Assembly (NCBI GenBank): GCA_949316495.1
Contig: OX439005.1
Location: 39,802,682-39,866,681 of the forward strand
From: Amphiduros pacificus
Taxonomy: Eukaryota; Annelida; Polychaeta; Phyllodocida; Hesionidae
Reading direction: 5' to 3'
DNA: 64,000 nucleotides
The translations under genes and the position numbers were made by a program. A model generated the notes under the pieces. The model did not search any database, had not been told where the DNA came from, and saw only the letters and a list, made by a program, of their open reading frames with translations. Below are positions 58,229 through 64,000 of this stretch, piece after piece (within the stretch, counting starts at the first letter, position 1; each line of letters starts with the position of its first letter).

Positions 58229-59976
58229 AGATTTGATAATTTGCATCCCAGTAGCAGTATTATTTTGTTGAACAATGAACTCTCATATTTGTAATCAGTT
58301 ATTTAATGATACTTGCTTGTAACTTGAAGTTTATGGGACTTGCTTTTGCTTTTTTTTCCATTCTGAAATCTTGTGGGGTGGAGTGCAGGTAGGGACCTAT
58401 GACTGCAGTATTAGTTTTGCGGTCATTCTTCTTGGTTTTGAATTTTGTGTGATTATTTTTTGAATGAAAATAAAGTGGCAAGTTGTTTTACAGTCACCAG
58501 GTATAGCAAATTTATTTGTTTTGTTGTTTATGGGCAGGTGAAATAGTTTAAAAAAATATAATTAAAAGTGAAATGTAACGAATATAACATGGTATTATTC
58601 CGGATATACAATATTTTAGGAGAGTAAACATGTTTTTATATTTCGTTACTTTCATGTGATAAAATATATAAAAATACAACCATATACTTTGTTTTAAATG
58701 GCATTATTGTAACAAACTTTGAAATCCAGACATCTTGATATCAGTTTTTAACAATCTATTCAACATTTAAATACCCTACAAACATGTAACAGCCAAATTG
58801 TTTTCTACTTAAAGTAATTGAGGCTAGATGATTATATGTCAACAATGAATCATACCCATATCTGAAAAATCTAATCTATTTTAAACAAATAAAAAGGAAA
58901 ATTATCATAAATATTAAATTCTAGATTCTTGAATTATATTCAACAAAAATAAATCAAGGGATATTGGTCCCCCTTGTTACTAGTTAAATAAATCCATCCC
59001 TCCTTGAATACAAGGCCGACAATGTTTTAGCCAAAAATATGCCTGACAAATATTTAAAGAATAAGACTGCATTATTTTCATTGTTAATCTTGCCAGATCA
59101 ATAACATTATTGTGTTTCTATAATCAACCTCTACTGGTCACTTTTTCCTATATATAATATATTACCTAAAATTTTAAACTGGTCATTATTGTTATATACT
59201 ATTTACATAAATATTATATATGTTGTGTGCCTAGCACACTATACAGATGCATATTAGAGTTTGATTGGCTTCACTTAGTTATTTTTTTACTAAATTAAAC
59301 TCGCCACTTTACTTTGCAGACTATAATTATTCATTTTGCGGTTTTCAATGGTGACATTGCGAGTATGTGTTACAATTCGCCTAACCTCAACACTACTTAT
59401 ATACCAGCCAGCCAATTAAATTCATCCATCAGTCACCTAGGCCATTTTGAAATGCCAATCATATTTTGAGACAGCTGATTCACTAAAAAAAGGTTCCCGG
59501 GTGGTAATAAATACCAGCTGGAAATAGATTACGTTATTTACAAGCTGCCAGCCAGAAAAGTGTGTTGATAACAAGATATGTATTAAAATTTGAATGGATT
59601 CTGGATCATCTGATGGAGGTCTACGCCAAGATAAATGGTGTATCTCCATAAAGATACCCAATTACGAGGTGATCAATGAGGCATGGCCTACTAAGAGGAA
59701 AGAATGCCATGCATGGTTTAATAAAAACCCATAATAAAAGGTGAACATATGGCTTAAGAATCATATATGCATTAATACTCTGCATTACCTGTAGGTAGTA
59801 TTCAATTACTACCTCTGCAGTCATTGCCGTGTTTTTGATCTCATTCAAAGTTTGGGAATCCCCGAGTCAAAAATACTTGCCATTACTTATTATCAAATCT
59901 GATTTGACCAACATTAGGTCATAAACTGTAACCAGGTGTCTGGCACATATACTGACCAATCAGTACAACTGGCAGT

Positions 59977-60159
<183 letters not shown>

Positions 60160-60345
60160 AGTTGACAGCGAGATTTTTCTGAATACTAATGACTTGCGCT
60201 CGATTCTGTTCGCACATTTATAGCTTTGGTGGCAGGGACTGATAGAGAAGTCCTGCTATGGAGGATAATGCAGTAATTGCTCAATCATCAATATGTCAAT
60301 ATGTTGTTGTTTGGCAGGCCATAAAGGACGGACCATTATTCATTC

Positions 60346-60360
60346 GGGGGGGGGGGGGGG
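60346..60360 (+). repeat. Poly-G run (G15) followed by a second G-rich block
   Basis: Fifteen G residues, then TTGTGGGGGGGTGGGGAG within the next 20 bp. With three or more G-runs this could form a G-quadruplex; it could also be a slippage-prone sequencing site. Confidence 0.9.
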
Positions 60361-61316
60361 TTGTGGGGGGGTGGGGAGTGTTAGGAAACAGATTTTGCCA
60401 TTTTTTTGTTTACGGCACTCTGCCTTATTCATTTTTTTTCCGGACCAAAATATATCTCCAAATAGTTTTTTCACATTCATTTGGGCCACCATTTTTTTCC
60501 TAGGGTGCAAACATCTTCATCTGCATATAAAGTCCATCACCTTAGTGCCTTTTGGGAAATTGGAACAAATGTATGAAATTGGAATAAATGTAGGGTAATT
60601 GGGGTATAATAATACCGGATATCTGCGTGATAAGAGCCAAACAAAAGTGACTCGAAAGATATAGCAACTTATAGCAAAATGTCAAAGATTCTGGTTACAA
60701 TATAAGATTTTGGTTACAATTCAAAGCCTCTGTCCAAGTCAAGGTCTCTAAAATTGACTTATAAAAGGTTGAAACTCATTTTTTTTCTTAAAGATTTGAT
60801 CCTTGGGCTTGGAACATTTTTTTTCTGCAGATGTACGAGTCTCAATTAATTTTTTTCTTACGTTTGGCTTTCTCAATATTATTTTTCTCCACTAAGAGGT
60901 CTCACCGATATTTATTTTGACTTTCCTCCATCACCGATTAAATAATGGTCTGCCTCTCCTAACCTTTGGTTTCTATTTTGAATTTCTGAGAAACTGTGGA
61001 GGTCGTTAGCCCGAATAGTGATCTATAAAATTACCTTGTGCGCTATTTTAAGATTGGGGTATAAAATAACCTGAAATTATGTAATATCTGAATCGTGACT
61101 TGTGCAGTTCAATTAATAATCCTTCATTTGATATAATTCTTAAATCAAATACTGTTACATAAAGACAGCAGAACAGCCTAGAAAAGGTTTCAATAGTGAA
61201 GGCTGTGAACCGGCCACTTGGCTGGTGTAATGAGGCGTGTCAGTCTACAGTGACGATTAGTCCACTGCCCTGCCACTTCCCAGTCATCTCATATTTGTGA
61301 GACTCGCCGCCTTAAG

Positions 61317-63724
61317 ATGGGGTTCATCACTGCTACCTTAGTTTATGCTTTAACCTTAATTGGTATTAGCCATTCAACTTTACTGGTAAGTAGTAAATAT
61401 TTGAATAATGCAATTGTTTAGTTTATACCAACATATTTAGTTTTTTTCAAATTGCCTTTTGCTTCATGTGATATCAAAGTAGGCATTACTTAAAGTTTAA
61501 ACAACGCTTAAGGTTTGCGGTATTCTAACCCTGACACACTCTTGTTTAAAATAATTATTGGGGATAAATGAACACTACCAATAAATAGTGTTCAAAAAGC
61601 CTGAAACTGCACCATATTTACAACCAAAATCATTATCAGCACTTGCTGCAATATAGTGATCTCAAAACAACACTCTTCAGGGCTGGGTTGAGTGATGACT
61701 ATAGTACAATTGTATATCAGCGAGAGAGGGAATACTTTGGGCAAAATGACTTTACTAAAAAATAATCTTTTACAACATCAGATGGGACTCACCTATTGTA
61801 TTCATTTAAAATCAAGCACAATCTGAATATGAAAAATCTTAAAGCTGGAAATAATGTGAGGTAAAATACATGTAATGGAAATGATAAAAAATATTAAAAC
61901 TGTATGATACCATTTCATATTAATTCGACATTAGAGTTGGTAGACAAACACATGATCTAGCAAAATATTGATCATAATGGTCTTCCATAAATTATGACAT
62001 CATTACCATGGCTTGAAATAAAAATCCACGGTTTTAGTTGCAGAATGACAGCAGCACAGTTACTGTCACTGACCGGGTATATTTTGATATACTCATCGGC
62101 GGGCGGGATGTTGGCCGTATTGAGTTCGGTCTATTTGGGGACCTTGTTCCCAAAACTGTGATGAACTTCATGTACCTCAGCAATATGACCCTAGGAAAAG
62201 GCTACAGGGGTGCTACCTTCCACAGGACTATAAAACACTTTATGATACAAGGTTGGTTAATATAAAGGTATTGATTAAGTATCGAATCAGTGCATATGTA
62301 TGAACTGTGACAGCTGAAGATGAAAACCTAAACATACATTTAGGTTGGAAAATCACGGGATCAAAAATACAAACAAGCCATTTATGTACAATCAATCTTC
62401 TGCAATCCTACAATACTTTTTAAACATATGTATTCAAGAAATGTTTGTCTCATGTCAAGGTTATTTTTAGGTCAGAAGGTCAAGGTTATACTCTCAATTT
62501 TATGTTATAATGTAAATAAATTGAAGAGTCATTTCAACATCATAAAGGCTTTTTTCTGTAATGAATTAGAAATCACATATGCAAGACAATATGCAACAAA
62601 TGTGTATTCAAGAAATGTTTGTTTCATATCAAAGTCATTTTAATTTTGTTTTTGACCTTGTGACCATGACATTGTGATTGTGATTTAACCTGAAAACGAC
62701 CTTGATATTTTTCTTTTAATTGTGTATGGTCTGGTATATGACATTATGGGATAGATCTCATGGGATAAATCTCATGGGATAAATTATTCATCAGTTTGTT
62801 CACAATTTATCATAGAATTATGATTATGACCTTGACTATTCATATTTTAAATAGTTGATGAATGAGATTTATTTTTATAATTTGGGAATCTTTTCTAGTG
62901 TCACAGTTCACAATCTAAAATTGAATGATCTATTACCTTTGACCACTATTTAACCATACCATAAATGGACTGTTAATTCAATAATGTTCATGATCAACAT
63001 ATTTCATTTTCTTTTAGATATCAAAATGCATGCTTTATACGCATTGTAGCCATTTCATGACCTTTCTTCGACATATACCCCAATATTTTACATCGTTTAG
63101 AAGATATATTTGCATCTTCCACCTGTCTTGCATATCCGAGCCATCCTGCATATCCCATACTGTGGGAATCTTTCACCTCCTATCAAACATGTCCCACCTT
63201 ACTAAGGACACGGGCCTTGTGCAGTTGGTAGAAGCACAAGCTTATCAACACCAGTTCCCTTGTGATGATCCAAAGGCCGGTTAGGGTTAGATCTCAGGAC
63301 ATGCCGATATTGAATTCATGTTACAATTTCTCATATGAGCAAATGCCTGTGACTAAAGAGTTAACCCAATGTCCTTGTAAATCTGTGACTGGGTAGATTG
63401 TCAAGGACCTGCGACATGACAATTCAGTGAGGCAGCACTATATCTGCTACAAGTAGGTCTCATCATGAAATGACTGAAATTATGTTGAAAGTGATGTAAA
63501 ACCCCAAAACAAAAACAAATTAAAACAAACCCATTATTAATGGGTAAGAGGTAGGTGGTCTGCGTATGTGAGCTGTGCTTTATTGTGGCTTGGTGTTTCA
63601 GGCGGAGACTATGTCTATGGCAATGGGTATGGCGAGGACAGTATCTGGGATGGATTATTTAAAGATGAAGATGTTACATCTCTGAATCACTATGGCTCTG
63701 GATGGCTTGGAATGGCAAACAGAG
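61317..63724 (+). CDS. Secreted cyclophilin-B-like peptidyl-prolyl cis-trans isomerase (first three exons; 3' end outside window)
   Basis: Exons: 61317-61385, 62044-62251, 63602-63724, all in phase, giving 133 codons before the window ends; the last donor is AGAG|GTAACA. Exon 1 encodes a hydrophobic signal peptide ([20 protein letters not shown]). Exons 2-3 carry the cyclophilin core: [35 protein letters not shown] and [11 protein letters not shown]. The active-site Arg (FHR), Phe-Met and Gln of FMIQ, and Ala-Asn of MAN are present. The GWLGMAN segment resembles ER cyclophilin B (PPIB). The family loop GTGGKSIYG is replaced by [10 protein letters not shown], so the copy is divergent. It is expected to catalyse prolyl isomerisation in the secretory pathway. 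Whether an ER retention tail exists cannot be seen. PPIB or PPIC assignment is open. Confidence 0.85.
63205..63525 (+). repeat. tRNA-derived SINE with molluscan-type tail, in cyclophilin intron 2
   Basis: A decayed tRNA-like head (GCAGTTGGTAGAAGCACAAG, then GGTTAGGGTTAGATCTC) is followed by ATTGAATTCATGTTACAATT and a tail with CTGCTACAAGTAGGTCTCAT, GAAATGACTGAAATTATG and GATGTAAAACCCCAAAAC. From memory, tails of this kind (tga-ctg-aaat then gt-aaa-cccc-aa) are common in molluscan SINEs. Confidence 0.65.
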
Positions 63725-64000
63725 GTAACATCACAATCAGGTTTTGATTGATACAGTTATGTTTTAGGCCATTTTAAATCTAGCAATACATTTATAGATG
63801 TTTATTTTTCAACTCTTTACAACTATAAACCAGCCCTTTTAGTCCTTTTAATTTGATAATTGTATTACGTGTGGAAGTAGATATGATAATGTTATTCTAT
63901 TTCAATTATCGAACGGTAGGTGATAGTGTAACATAACATGTCAGTTCCTGGAGAAAGATCTACCCCAAATTCAACCTGCCAGAAAACCCACACTTTTACT

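Overview
The window looks like a gene-rich stretch of an invertebrate animal nuclear genome, most likely a mollusc or another lophotrochozoan. The reasons are AT-rich DNA with short exons and long introns, a tRNA-headed SINE whose tail resembles molluscan SINEs, frequent ACATGTA-type runs, and proteins that align well with remembered vertebrate orthologues over their whole length. No species can be named from sequence alone. Exon boundaries below were set by hand from splice sites, reading phase and family similarity; nothing was searched or computed.

Layout. 1-365: last coding piece of an unidentified gene (+) with a 21-residue Pro/Gly/Ser-rich repeat. 1125-1640: decayed LINE 3' end (-). 2025-15507: a Ty3/gypsy LTR retrotransposon, young by LTR similarity, flanked by CATG, with gag, pol and two further ORFs after pol, the larger with two C2H2 zinc fingers. 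Its 5' LTR is split by a 2.2-kb insertion made mostly of a 19-bp minisatellite. 15512-17593: repeat-rich intergenic DNA with a SINE and several TGACGTCA palindromes. 17594-31419 (-): complete TTC27 in 22 exons (855 aa). 31833-44740 (+): complete DRC7/CCDC135 in 19 exons (911 aa), head to head with TTC27 across 413 bp. 46713-57385 (-): complete MUS81 in 21 exons (852 aa, about 300 aa longer than human MUS81), tail to tail with DRC7. 57386-61316: intergenic, with a 176-bp (AT)n tract. 61317-63724 (+, continues past the edge): first three exons of a secreted cyclophilin-B-like peptidyl-prolyl isomerase.

The host genes are not a pathway: TTC27 is a TPR protein linked to RNP assembly and growth, DRC7 a ciliary dynein regulatory subunit, MUS81 a structure-specific nuclease, and the cyclophilin a secretory-pathway folding enzyme. 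TTC27 and DRC7 probably share a bidirectional promoter region.

Most notable observations: (1) at least three tandem repeats, perhaps four, appear to be seeded from exon ends of the minus-strand genes. These are MUS81 exon 10 with its splice donor, the last codons of MUS81, TTC27 exon 5 with its donor, and a donor-like array after TTC27 exon 11. (2) The gypsy element has a zinc-finger ORF in the position where an env would lie. (3) MUS81 has an extra conserved-looking module between its winged helix and nuclease domains. (4) Several unnamed inverted-repeat elements lie in introns.
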